A stretch of DNA of 64,000 nucleotides, from NCBI GenBank assembly GCA_021776525.1, contig JAJFFT010000002.1, forward strand, positions 124,001 through 188,000, given 5' to 3'. Position numbers and translations under genes: made by a program. Under the pieces are notes generated by a model. The model was not told the DNA's origin and did not search any database. It saw only the letters and a list, made by a program, of their open reading frames with translations. Positions 1 to 7,630 of the stretch are shown in pieces (the first letter of the stretch is position 1; every line of letters begins with the position of its first letter). This DNA is from Robiginitomaculum sp. (GTDB taxonomy: Bacteria > Pseudomonadota > Alphaproteobacteria > Caulobacterales > Maricaulaceae).

Positions 1-834
1 CGCGAAGACACTGCACAGATAGATATGGACGAGGTGCGCGACCTGGCCCGCCAACACAAGCCAGCCCTGATCATCACGGGTGGTTCTGCTTATCCGCGCC
101 ATATTGACTTTGCCGCATTTCGCGAAATTGCCGATGAAGTTGATGCCTATCTGATGGTTGATATGGCGCACATTGCGGGTCTGATCGCTGGCGGCGTACA
201 CCCCAGCCCCATGCCCCATGCCCATGTGGTGACCACGACCACACACAAGACCCTGCGCGGGCCACGCGGTGGGATGATTTTGACCAATGATGAAATCATC
301 GCCAAGAAAATCAACTCAGCGATTTTTCCAGGGCTGCAAGGCGGGCCTCTTATGCACGTTATAACCGCAAAGGCGGTGGCCTTTGGCGAGGCACTTCGGC
401 CAGAGTTCAAAACATATGCGGCCAATGTTGTGGCCAATTGCAAAGCCATGGCCGGGGTTCTGGAAGACGCGGGATATGATCTGGTTTCCGGCGGCACGGA
501 TACCCATTTGGCACTGGTGGATTTGCGTCCCAAAGGCGTTAAGGGCAATGCCGCCGAACAGGCACTGGAACGGGCTTATATCACCTGCAATAAAAACGGC
601 GTGCCGTTTGATCAGGAAAAACCAACCATTACGTCGGGTATTCGGATTGGTTCGCCGGCAACAACAACGCGCGGTTTGAACGAAGCTGACTTTCGCTCGG
701 TGGGTGGTATGATTGTCCGGGTGCTGGATGCTCTGGCACAAAACCCGGATGGTGATGCAGCGATTGAGGCCGATGTTCGTAATGCGGTTGAGGCGCTGAC
801 AGCGCGTTATCCGCTCTATGGCGAGTTACACTAA
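1..834 (+). CDS. glyA: Serine hydroxymethyltransferase, 5' end cut by window
   Basis: PLP enzyme that interconverts serine plus tetrahydrofolate with glycine plus 5,10-methylene-THF, in the cytoplasm. The frame is open from base 1 ([12 protein letters not shown]), so the start lies upstream and about the last 277 residues are present. The PLP-lysine motif is clear ([16 protein letters not shown]), as are the substrate-contact segment GGSAYPRH and the C-terminal [13 protein letters not shown]. The stop codon overlaps the ATG of nrdR by one base (TAATG), suggesting translational coupling. glyA-nrdR adjacency is common in alphaproteobacteria. Nothing in the visible part looks broken. Confidence 0.97.
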   Translation, partial: REDTAQIDMDEVRDLARQHKPALIITGGSAYPRHIDFAAFREIADEVDAYLMVDMAHIAGLIAGGVHPSPMPHAHVVTTTTHKTLRGPRGGMILTNDEIIAKKINSAIFPGLQGGPLMHVITAKAVAFGEALRPEFKTYAANVVANCKAMAGVLEDAGYDLVSGGTDTHLALVDLRPKGVKGNAAEQALERAYITCNKNGVPFDQEKPTITSGIRIGSPATTTRGLNEADFRSVGGMIVRVLDALAQNPDGDAAIEADVRNAVEALTARYPLYGELH

Positions 835-1289
835 TGCGCTGCCCTTTCTGTTCCAGCGAAGATACGCAGGTTAAAGATTCGCGCTCGGCCGAAGAGGGGG
901 CGGCGATCCGTCGTCGCCGCCAGTGCATTTCTTGCGGCCAGCGCTTTACAACCTTCGAGCGGGTGCAGTTAAGGGATCTAACCGTGCTCAAGCGGTCCGG
1001 CCGGCGGGTGCGTTTTGATCGTGAAAAATTATTGCGATCGGTTTTGGTTGCCATGCAAAAACGCCCAATGGAGCGCGACCAGATTGAACAGCTGGTTTCT
1101 TCTATTGTGCGCCGCCTTGAAGGCGAGGGTGAGCTGGACATCACATCGGAACGCATAGGACAGATGGTGATGGAATCGCTCTCAAATCTCGACCCGGTGG
1201 CCTATGTACGTTATGCCTCGGTCTATAAGGACTTTACCGAAAGCAGCGATTTTGCGCGCTTTATCGCCGATGAAAAGCTCGACGAATAA
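834..1289 (+). CDS. nrdR: Transcriptional repressor NrdR
   Basis: Regulator of ribonucleotide reductase genes; it senses ATP/dATP and binds NrdR boxes. At 151 residues it has the usual family length. The N-terminal zinc ribbon is complete (Cys3, Cys6, Cys31, Cys34) and is followed by an ATP-cone starting near residue 49 ([15 protein letters not shown]). The start ATG overlaps the glyA stop. In many relatives riboflavin genes (ribD, ribE, ribBA, ribH) lie between nrdR and nusB; here only about 100 bp separate them. Identification rests on the zinc ribbon plus ATP-cone order and the neighbours. Confidence 0.97.
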   Translation: MRCPFCSSEDTQVKDSRSAEEGAAIRRRRQCISCGQRFTTFERVQLRDLTVLKRSGRRVRFDREKLLRSVLVAMQKRPMERDQIEQLVSSIVRRLEGEGELDITSERIGQMVMESLSNLDPVAYVRYASVYKDFTESSDFARFIADEKLDE

Positions 1290-1388
1290 GCCCAGACCTG
1301 TGCACAATGCAGTCACATCTGCGCCCGGTGCTGGTCGTCGATGATTTGGCGGGCTAGAGAGCCGTGTGACGATCCAAGGAAGTATTTG

Positions 1389-1868
1389 ATGAACAAGGCC
1401 GCCGAAAAACACGCCACTCACCACGCCACAGAACGGCGCGATGCACGCCTGCGTGCTGTTCAAGCCCTGTTTCAGATGGATATTGGTGGCATGGGTGCGC
1501 GCCGGGTGATCGAAGAATTCAGAGAAGACCGTCTGGACGGCAAGGATGATACCGGTGCGGAAGGGGTGGCCAATGCCGCCCTTTTTGAAAAACTGGTGCG
1601 GGGCGTCGTTGAACATCAGACCAGTATTGACCAGGCCATCAGTCGGCATTTGGCCAAGAATTGGCGTCTGAACCGTCTGGACGCCACATTGCGGGCTATT
1701 TTGCGCGTTGCGACACTGGAAATTTTGCATTACCCGCAAACCCCCGCAAAATCTATTTTGAACGAATATGTTGATCTGGCCGGAGATTTTTTTTCAGGGC
1801 CTGAACCGGGCTTTATCAATGGTGCCCTTGAGGCGCTGGCCCGTATAGAGCGTAAGGATGAGTTCTAA
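1389..1868 (+). CDS. nusB: Transcription antitermination factor NusB
   Basis: RNA-binding antitermination factor that, with NusE (S10), loads on boxA of rRNA leaders. The start was set at ATG 1389 because AAGGAAG ends about 6-8 bases upstream; the frame is open further upstream to about 1341 but without a good ribosome-binding site. This gives 159 residues, the normal size. Family features are visible: R-RLRAVQALFQMD near the N-terminus and, near the C-terminus, LHYPQTPAKSILNEYVDLA followed by FINGALEALAR. The end overlaps thiL by 11 bases, so the two are very likely co-transcribed. Confidence 0.95.
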   Translation: MNKAAEKHATHHATERRDARLRAVQALFQMDIGGMGARRVIEEFREDRLDGKDDTGAEGVANAALFEKLVRGVVEHQTSIDQAISRHLAKNWRLNRLDATLRAILRVATLEILHYPQTPAKSILNEYVDLAGDFFSGPEPGFINGALEALARIERKDEF

Positions 1869-2862
1869 GCCCCCCATACCCCCACCCGGCGGTGAGTTTG
1901 CCTTCATCAAGGCGCTAGCGGCCATAACAAGCCGAACGCCGGAAGCCCTTGGGTTGGCCGATGACGGTGCGGTGTTGCACTTTGGTGATGGACGCAAGCT
2001 GGTTCTTGCCGCTGATATGGTACAGGCCGGCACGCATACCATGCCAGATGCCGCGCCCGCCCAAATCGCCTGCAAGGCTTTGCGCACTAACCTTTCAGAC
2101 CTGGCCGCCATGGGGGCTGAACCAGCCTTTTTTCTGAGCACGATTTGCTGGCCGGGAAAACCAGATGCCCACGATATGCAAACCCTTATTGATGCCCTGA
2201 ACGCTGAACAGCGCCAATATGGCATTGCCCTGATCGGCGGGGATACTATTTGCGGGCAGGGGCCATTGACCATTTCCATCACCGTGTTGGGGTGGGCCAA
2301 TGGTCCATTGATCAGGCGAACGGGCGCACGTCCGGGCGATGATGTTTGGGTGAGCGGCACAATAGGCGACGGATGGTTGGGTTTGGGCGCGGCGCAAGGC
2401 AGCTTGTCGGGCCTCGCGCAGGATGACCAGCAGTTTGTGCAAGACCGTTATGAATACCCCCAGCCTCGCTTGGCGCTGGGTGCCGCTTTGGCACCTTTGG
2501 TACAGTGTGGGCTTGATGTGTCGGATGGGGTGATTGCCGACGCGGCCCATCTGGCCAAAGCCGGGGATTGCGCGCTGCTTTTGTACCCTAACCAACTGCC
2601 CTTATCCGGGCCTGCGCAACATTGGCTGGACCAGCAGGGCAATCAACAAGATGCGCTTATCAAATTGATGACGGGCGGTGATGATTATGAATTGCTGTTT
2701 TGCGCCTCACCGCAAAATAAAGAAAAAATCCTCGCCTTATCGCAACAGTTGGACCTGCCGCTGCGCCGTATTGGTCGGGTGCAGACGGGCGAGGGGGTTT
2801 ATATCGAAGAGGCCGGGGGAAAGCTGAGCCTTGCCTCAAAAGGCGGGTTTACGCATTTTTGA
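1858..2862 (+). CDS. thiL: Thiamine-monophosphate kinase
   Basis: Phosphorylates thiamine monophosphate to thiamine diphosphate, the last step of the cofactor pathway, in the cytoplasm. The 334-residue protein carries the AIRS/PurM-like fold signatures: GEFAFIKAL at the start, the ATP/metal segment LGLADDGAVL with the acidic pair, VLAADMVQAGTH, the central CKALRTNLSDLAAMGAEP, and DVSDGVIADAAHLAKA plus GGDDYELLF in the C-terminal half. Its ATG lies inside the end of nusB, a gene order common in alphaproteobacteria. Confidence 0.96.
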   Translation: MSSKPPIPPPGGEFAFIKALAAITSRTPEALGLADDGAVLHFGDGRKLVLAADMVQAGTHTMPDAAPAQIACKALRTNLSDLAAMGAEPAFFLSTICWPGKPDAHDMQTLIDALNAEQRQYGIALIGGDTICGQGPLTISITVLGWANGPLIRRTGARPGDDVWVSGTIGDGWLGLGAAQGSLSGLAQDDQQFVQDRYEYPQPRLALGAALAPLVQCGLDVSDGVIADAAHLAKAGDCALLLYPNQLPLSGPAQHWLDQQGNQQDALIKLMTGGDDYELLFCASPQNKEKILALSQQLDLPLRRIGRVQTGEGVYIEEAGGKLSLASKGGFTHF

Positions 2863-2900
2863 ACTCTTTGCGCTAGGGTCTGGCAATGAGGAATAAAATT

Positions 2901-3386
2901 ATGCGCAAAACAGTTCTGACATTGATGGTTCTGGCACTGGCCGGGCCTGCATTGGCCAGCGGCGGGGGCAAGAAAAAGTCCAGCTCTGGCCCGTCCAATC
3001 GTATCAAGGCAGACTGGAGCATAAAGAATGAGGTGTTTCCAGAAACTGCCATGCCGGATCAGGCGCAATCGACGCATTCGGTTGATATTCCGGTTGTCGT
3101 TGTGCCAATTTCAATTGACGAACGGCTGGTCAATTATGCATTTGTGTCGATCCGTGTTGTTTTGGACAAGAGTGTCGATGCGTGGAAAATGCGCACCAGT
3201 TCGCATTTCATGCGTGATGCTGTGGTGCGCGCGTCGCACAAACACGCATTTGGAAAAAAAGGCATGCGTACTGAACTGGATAAAGAACGCGCAATACAAA
3301 TTGTGCGCCAGGCCATATTGCCATGGGTCAACGAAGAGCAAATTGACCATATCGAGTTTCTGAGCGTGGACATGCTCAACGGCTAA
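2901..3386 (+). CDS. Exported protein of unknown function
   Basis: Not recognised as a named family. ATG 2901 was chosen because TGAGGAA sits about 8 bases upstream and the product then begins with a classical signal peptide: Lys/Arg, a Leu/Ala core, then ALAS as the likely signal peptidase I site. An upstream in-frame ATG at 2886 overlaps that ribosome-binding site. The mature protein starts with a Gly/Lys/Ser-rich stretch and then a folded region of about 130 residues (VVPISIDERLVNYAFVSIRV, then a MRDAVVRASHK segment), faintly reminiscent of FliL-like periplasmic domains, but that is only an impression. It lies 38 bp after thiL and may belong to the same transcript. Confidence 0.8.
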   Translation: MRKTVLTLMVLALAGPALASGGGKKKSSSGPSNRIKADWSIKNEVFPETAMPDQAQSTHSVDIPVVVVPISIDERLVNYAFVSIRVVLDKSVDAWKMRTSSHFMRDAVVRASHKHAFGKKGMRTELDKERAIQIVRQAILPWVNEEQIDHIEFLSVDMLNG

Positions 3387-3405
3387 CCGGGGTTCCGGTT
3401 CTCTC
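3385..3405 (+). terminator. Weak hairpin after the thiL-side operon
   Basis: AACCGG-GGTT-CCGGTT hairpin overlapping the stop codon of the exported protein gene, followed by a pyrimidine-rich CTCTCTATC rather than a true T run. It could end the glyA-to-2901 transcript, but the tail is weak. Confidence 0.35.
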
Positions 3406-3444
3406 TATCATTGATGGGTAATCTAATTGGGGACGTGCAGCCGA

Positions 3445-4500
3445 TCAGGCTGCACTGCGCCCTTTTTGGTCCGGTGCGCTAAGAGAGACCTTGTTTCGCC
3501 CGGCATGTTTCGAGCGATAAAGGGCCTCGTCGGCACGTTCAATCAGGTCTTCAATCGTGTCATGGGATGAAAAATGGGCCACACCCAGCGAAATTGTCAC
3601 AGTGCCCATGTCCTCATTTGTGGACTTGCGCAACAGCTTTTTGGATTCAACGCTGGCACGAATATTATCGGCCAGATCGAATGCCGTTTGTTCATCGGTA
3701 TGCGGCATGATAACCGCAAATTCTTCTCCGCCATAACGGGCCACAAGGTGGCTCTTCGCAGCATGCCGTTGCAGGCAGCTTGCGACAAAACGGATAATCT
3801 GGTCCCCGGTCTGGTGACCCCATGTATCGTTAAAGCGTTTGAAATGATCAATGTCGCACAGGACCAGGCTTAGCTCCTGCTCGTCTTGCTCCGCGAGATT
3901 GCACTCTTGCAACATGCACTCGTCAAAGCGCTTGCGATTGGCAATGCCGGTCAATGCGTCGGTCATAGCTTCGGTGCGCACTTCTTCCAGATTGTTGCGC
4001 AAAGTGTTGACTTCGGCCGTTGTCTTGTTGAGCTTTTGTTCGAGCAATTGTGTGTGGCGCTGCATCTTGGTGGTGGCGGCCAACAGGGTATCGACCATAT
4101 TCTTGAGGGATTTGTCATCGTTGACATGTTCCAGAATATCTGTCGCACCGGAAAGGGTTTTTTCGTATTCTACCGTATTGCGTTCAGCAGCAGACAACAT
4201 GCGCATAACGGCGCTGATTTCTGTGGTAAACTTTCCGCCAGTCAGCAGGGCTTCGTCCGTCAGATCAATGCCGGAAAAATGTCTGCCGTGCAGTTTGGTG
4301 CACATGGACTGGTCCAGAGCACTATCGGCCATCAAGGCACGAATTTCCTTGGCCAGCGTAGGCTTTTCGCCTGTTACATAGCTGTGGAATAACTCATAAT
4401 TGTGGGGCGTTGAGTTGAGCTCCAAATCAGCAAGAATTTTCAACACATCTTTAGCATGCTGTTGATTGTTCTTTGTTTTGGTTTTCTTTGCTGTCGACAT
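3445..4500 (-). CDS. GGDEF-domain diguanylate cyclase
   Basis: Predicted cytoplasmic diguanylate cyclase (2 GTP to c-di-GMP), 351 residues. Residues 1 to about 175 form a helical N-terminal region of no recognised fold, ending in a coiled-coil-like stretch; no membrane segment or signal peptide is seen. The GGDEF domain begins near DALTGIANRKRFDE (about 181) and has the active-site motif GGEEF at 257-261, with SLVLCDIDHFKRFND upstream. The RxxD inhibitory site normally five residues before GGEEF is replaced (Ala248, His251), so product feedback through the I-site is probably lost. The last residues are low-complexity. It is monocistronic and faces away from the thiL operon. Confidence 0.93.
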   Translation of the reverse strand: MSTAKKTKTKNNQQHAKDVLKILADLELNSTPHNYELFHSYVTGEKPTLAKEIRALMADSALDQSMCTKLHGRHFSGIDLTDEALLTGGKFTTEISAVMRMLSAAERNTVEYEKTLSGATDILEHVNDDKSLKNMVDTLLAATTKMQRHTQLLEQKLNKTTAEVNTLRNNLEEVRTEAMTDALTGIANRKRFDECMLQECNLAEQDEQELSLVLCDIDHFKRFNDTWGHQTGDQIIRFVASCLQRHAAKSHLVARYGGEEFAVIMPHTDEQTAFDLADNIRASVESKKLLRKSTNEDMGTVTISLGVAHFSSHDTIEDLIERADEALYRSKHAGRNKVSLSAPDQKGRSAA

Positions 4501-4633
4501 GTCCGAACCCTTTACACGACACCATTGCGGCTATCGAGCTAATTTATTTGCGCGAGTTTATGCTGCAAATGCCGAACAGAGGGTAAAGAAAACGGTCAAA
4601 AAGCCCATTATTAGTAAATAATATAAGTAGCCT

Positions 4634-6217
4634 CTAATTATCTCTTTTGAAGAAGTCTGGGGTTGCCTGGCCAAAACCCAGTGTGGATTGTTGAGACTTT
4701 GGCTTATGGTCGCGATTACGCCTGCTGGTTTGTTTCTGGGCTTGTTTATTTTGCGGCACTTTTTGCTCTGACCTGTCTACGGGCTTTGGCGCAGGCTCAG
4801 AAGGTGTGGCAATAACAGGTTCTTGTACCGCCTGAGGCTTCTCTTGCGATTGAGACTGCGATTGCGGCTTACGTGTTCTGGTTCTTCTGCGTGCCGGTTT
4901 GGGCTGTTCTTCCGGGGCGTACTGGGTTTCAGGAGTGCTCTGGGTGGCCGTTTCGGCAGGCGCTGTTTGAGCGTCGGTTTTGGGTTTGCGCACTCTGACC
5001 CGGCGGCGCCTTGTGGGCGCGCTGGACTCTGCGGGTTGTTCCTCGGCAATCGGTTCAGGTTTATTGCTTTGTGGTGCAGGTGCAGGCTCGGGCTCCGGCG
5101 CACCGACCAGAGGAATATCATGGCCAATCAGGTTCTGCACCCCGTGCAGGGATTTGGAATCGGCTGGGGTAGAAATCGTTATGGCGCACCCTTTACGCCC
5201 GGCCCGGCCGGTGCGGCCAATACGGTGGATATAATCTTCGGGGTGCATGGGAACGTCATAGTTCAGAACATGGCTGACGTCGGGAATATCAAGGCCTCGC
5301 GCCGCGACATCACTGGCAATGAGTAATTTCACGTCACCGTTTTTGAAATTTTCCAGCGTCGCTGTGCGCACACTTTGCGGCAGATCCCCATGAATCGGCG
5401 AGGCACTGTATCGGGATTTTTTCAGGAATGAGGCAACCCGGTCGACATCACGTTTGCGGTTACAAAAGATGATGGCGTTTTTTACGTCATTATTGTCGAT
5501 AATATCGCGCAGGGCCTGATTTTTCTGACGTGCATCATTGCGATCCAGCTTGATCAGACTTTGTTTGATTGTATCTGCGGTTGCTGTGGGCCGTGTGACC
5601 TCGACGCGTTTCGGGTTGTGCAAAAACGTGTCTACGATTCGTTGAATTTCGGTGGGCATGGTGGCCGAGAAAAACAGCGTCTGGCGCGTAAATGGCGTCA
5701 TTTTAAAAATGCGTTCAATGTCGGGGATAAAGCCCATGTCCAGCATGCGGTCGGCTTCGTCGACAACCAGAAGCTGGACGCCATTCATCAACAGATTGCC
5801 GCGTTCCACATGGTCCAGCAGTCTGCCTGGTGTGGCGATCAGCACATCGACGCCTTGCATCAATTTGCGATTTTGCTCGCCAAAGGCAACGCCACCAATC
5901 AACAACGCCATGGAAAGTTTGTGATACTTGCCGTATTTTTCAAAGTTTTCGGCAACTTGCGCCGCCAGTTCCCGTGTTGGTTCCAGGATCAGAGATCGTG
6001 GCATACGCGCTTTGGCGCGCCCGCGACTGAGGATATCGATCATCGGCAGGGTAAAAGACGCAGTCTTGCCGGTTCCGGTCTGAGCAATGCCCAATACGTC
6101 TCGCGCCGCCAAGACGTGCGGTATAGCTTCGGCTTGGATCGGTGTGGGTTCTGTATAGCCGGTTTCAGCAACGGCTTTCAGTGTTTTGGGGCCAAGCCCC
6201 AGATCTTCAAAATTCAT
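4634..6217 (-). CDS. DEAD-box RNA helicase, RhlE-like
   Basis: ATP-dependent RNA helicase, 527 residues from ATG 6217; an in-frame TTG at 6226 is an alternative. Motifs in order: Q-motif GYTEPTPIQ, Walker A AQTGTGKT (45-52), PTRELAAQV, TPGRLLDH, VVDEADRMLDMGF, SATMP, ARGLDIPDV and HRIGRTGRAGR. After about residue 380 comes a roughly 150-residue Arg/Lys/Gln/Pro/Glu-rich tail with basic clusters (RRRRVRVRKPK, RRRTRTRKP), probably disordered and RNA-binding. Such tails are typical of RhlE-type helicases acting in ribosome assembly and cold adaptation; the exact paralogue cannot be decided from sequence alone. Confidence 0.94.
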   Translation of the reverse strand: MNFEDLGLGPKTLKAVAETGYTEPTPIQAEAIPHVLAARDVLGIAQTGTGKTASFTLPMIDILSRGRAKARMPRSLILEPTRELAAQVAENFEKYGKYHKLSMALLIGGVAFGEQNRKLMQGVDVLIATPGRLLDHVERGNLLMNGVQLLVVDEADRMLDMGFIPDIERIFKMTPFTRQTLFFSATMPTEIQRIVDTFLHNPKRVEVTRPTATADTIKQSLIKLDRNDARQKNQALRDIIDNNDVKNAIIFCNRKRDVDRVASFLKKSRYSASPIHGDLPQSVRTATLENFKNGDVKLLIASDVAARGLDIPDVSHVLNYDVPMHPEDYIHRIGRTGRAGRKGCAITISTPADSKSLHGVQNLIGHDIPLVGAPEPEPAPAPQSNKPEPIAEEQPAESSAPTRRRRVRVRKPKTDAQTAPAETATQSTPETQYAPEEQPKPARRRTRTRKPQSQSQSQEKPQAVQEPVIATPSEPAPKPVDRSEQKVPQNKQAQKQTSRRNRDHKPKSQQSTLGFGQATPDFFKRDN

Positions 6218-6301
6218 GGGCACCAAGGTTGAGGTTACAAGCGTAAAAATGAAAGTATCTCACGCGACCCGGACCATAGTGCGGCTTGATCTCAAGTCAA
6301 T

Positions 6302-6335
6302 GCAGGCCGGGCAGACAAAATCCCGCCCGACCTGC
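6302..6335. terminator. Strong hairpin between helicase and amidohydrolase genes
   Basis: 11-bp arms (GCAGGCCGGGC at 6302-6312 and GCCCGACCTGC at 6325-6335, one G-T pair) around a 12-base loop. On the plus strand it is followed by TTATTATTCT. On the minus strand, where it would end the amidohydrolase transcript, the tail is not T-rich. Either strand's use is uncertain, but the stem is far beyond chance. Confidence 0.5.
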
Positions 6336-6355
6336 TTATTATTCTAAATATTGGC

Positions 6356-7630
6356 TTACCGATAGGCCAATGGCTTTTCATGGATGTTGCTCAGATCAAG
6401 ATAACGATCCCGCAATTTGGTCTGGCGTGAAACCATGGATTGTTCCTTTCCGTCAATAAAGACATGGTCAGGACTGCTCATCAGTTCCAGTGGGTCACCA
6501 TCCCAGACAACAATATCAGCGTTCATACCACTGGCCAGCGCGCCCAATTGATCGTCCAGACCAAAAATGGCCGCCGGGGTGCTGGTTATGGCCATGAAGG
6601 CCGCATCCCAGGACAGGCCGTTGGCCACTGCATCACCGGCCTGTTGCGCGGCAAGGCGGGCGTTAAAGGCCTCGTCGATCTGCGCAATGGCTATGCGCAC
6701 ACCGGCGGCTTGCAAACGGGCCGCGTTTTCCATGGTGGCCCCCAGAGTTTCAAAACTGCCCGGCAGGTTGTCCTGAGGTTGGATGATGGCAGGGATTTCA
6801 GCATTGGCCAGTGCATCAGCAACCATCCAGCCTTCCTGAGCGCCGACGGCGACCAGATCCAGCTTGGGATAGTCACCATGCAGGCGAACCAGTGTCATCA
6901 GGTCGGATGCGCGTGAGGCATAGACAAGAAGCGGCATACGCCCTTCGGCGGCAGCTTTTAAGGCCTGTGCATCTGGTCCGTTAAGCAAGGCACCTTCGCG
7001 GGTGCGACCGGGACGATAGCTGCGGGCCTCGCTCAGGGCATTGCGAAGATACGCCCAGGATGCCGACCGCGAGCCCCCGGCCAGCCGCGCCCCTTTTTCG
7101 CCCATATGCACGGCCATGAAGGCTTTGCCTTTGGTTATCGAATCAAAGCTGCCGCTTGTGTTGGCAATGAAGCCGGAACCTGCAAAAATATGCGCGCCCG
7201 CATCTGGGGTAACGGCCATGCGGGTCATGCCTTCAATCTTGGTGATGGCGATGGCTTCGGCCTTGGGGTTAAATCCATCAGCCCCGTCCAGAGCAGCGGA
7301 AAAGTCCGCCTCATCGGCGCTGGCGTCATTGGTGCTGTCTTCCAACGATACCTCGACCAGTCCCACCTGTGACAGAGGCGAAAACAGGCCGGGTGTGACC
7401 CATTTGCCGCTGGCATTGATGCGTGTCGCCCCATCAGGGATCGCGATATTGGAACCGACGGTAACGACCTTGCCGTCTTTGATGACCACCGTACCGTTTT
7501 CAATATGGCCCTGGGCCGTATTGGTGATCACTTTGCCGCCGGTAATGGCGATGGTCTGGGCCATTACGGGTGTCGCGCTGGCCAGGCTCAGTACGGATGC
7601 CGCCAGTGTCAGTTTACCAAATATGCTCAT
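6356..7630 (-). CDS. Amidohydrolase-family protein lacking metal ligands, exported
   Basis: 424 residues with a signal peptide (basic start, Leu/Ala core, cut after VMA-Q near residue 25). The fold matches imidazolonepropionase/dihydroorotase-like amidohydrolases: the N-terminal beta-sandwich ITGGKVITN...VVIKDGKVVTVG, then WVTPG, and the C-terminal LGALASGMNADIVVWDGDPLE. The HxH metal site expected right after WVTPG is absent: the segment reads LFSPLSQVG. The later His and Asp ligand positions (compare AFHH and HSDS in the upstream gene) are also replaced (YASRAS, IAQID). It is therefore probably not a normal metallohydrolase. Its ATG overlaps the upstream paralogue's stop by 4 bp, so the two are co-translated and may act as partners. 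Confidence 0.9.
   Translation of the reverse strand: MSIFGKLTLAASVLSLASATPVMAQTIAITGGKVITNTAQGHIENGTVVIKDGKVVTVGSNIAIPDGATRINASGKWVTPGLFSPLSQVGLVEVSLEDSTNDASADEADFSAALDGADGFNPKAEAIAITKIEGMTRMAVTPDAGAHIFAGSGFIANTSGSFDSITKGKAFMAVHMGEKGARLAGGSRSASWAYLRNALSEARSYRPGRTREGALLNGPDAQALKAAAEGRMPLLVYASRASDLMTLVRLHGDYPKLDLVAVGAQEGWMVADALANAEIPAIIQPQDNLPGSFETLGATMENAARLQAAGVRIAIAQIDEAFNARLAAQQAGDAVANGLSWDAAFMAITSTPAAIFGLDDQLGALASGMNADIVVWDGDPLELMSSPDHVFIDGKEQSMVSRQTKLRDRYLDLSNIHEKPLAYR

Noticed and set aside
5561-6232. Plus-strand open frame of 223 codons opposite the RNA helicase
   Set aside because: It is exactly antisense to conserved helicase codons, has no family similarity and no ribosome-binding site. 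The same holds for the plus-strand frame at 20782-21417 opposite glnA.
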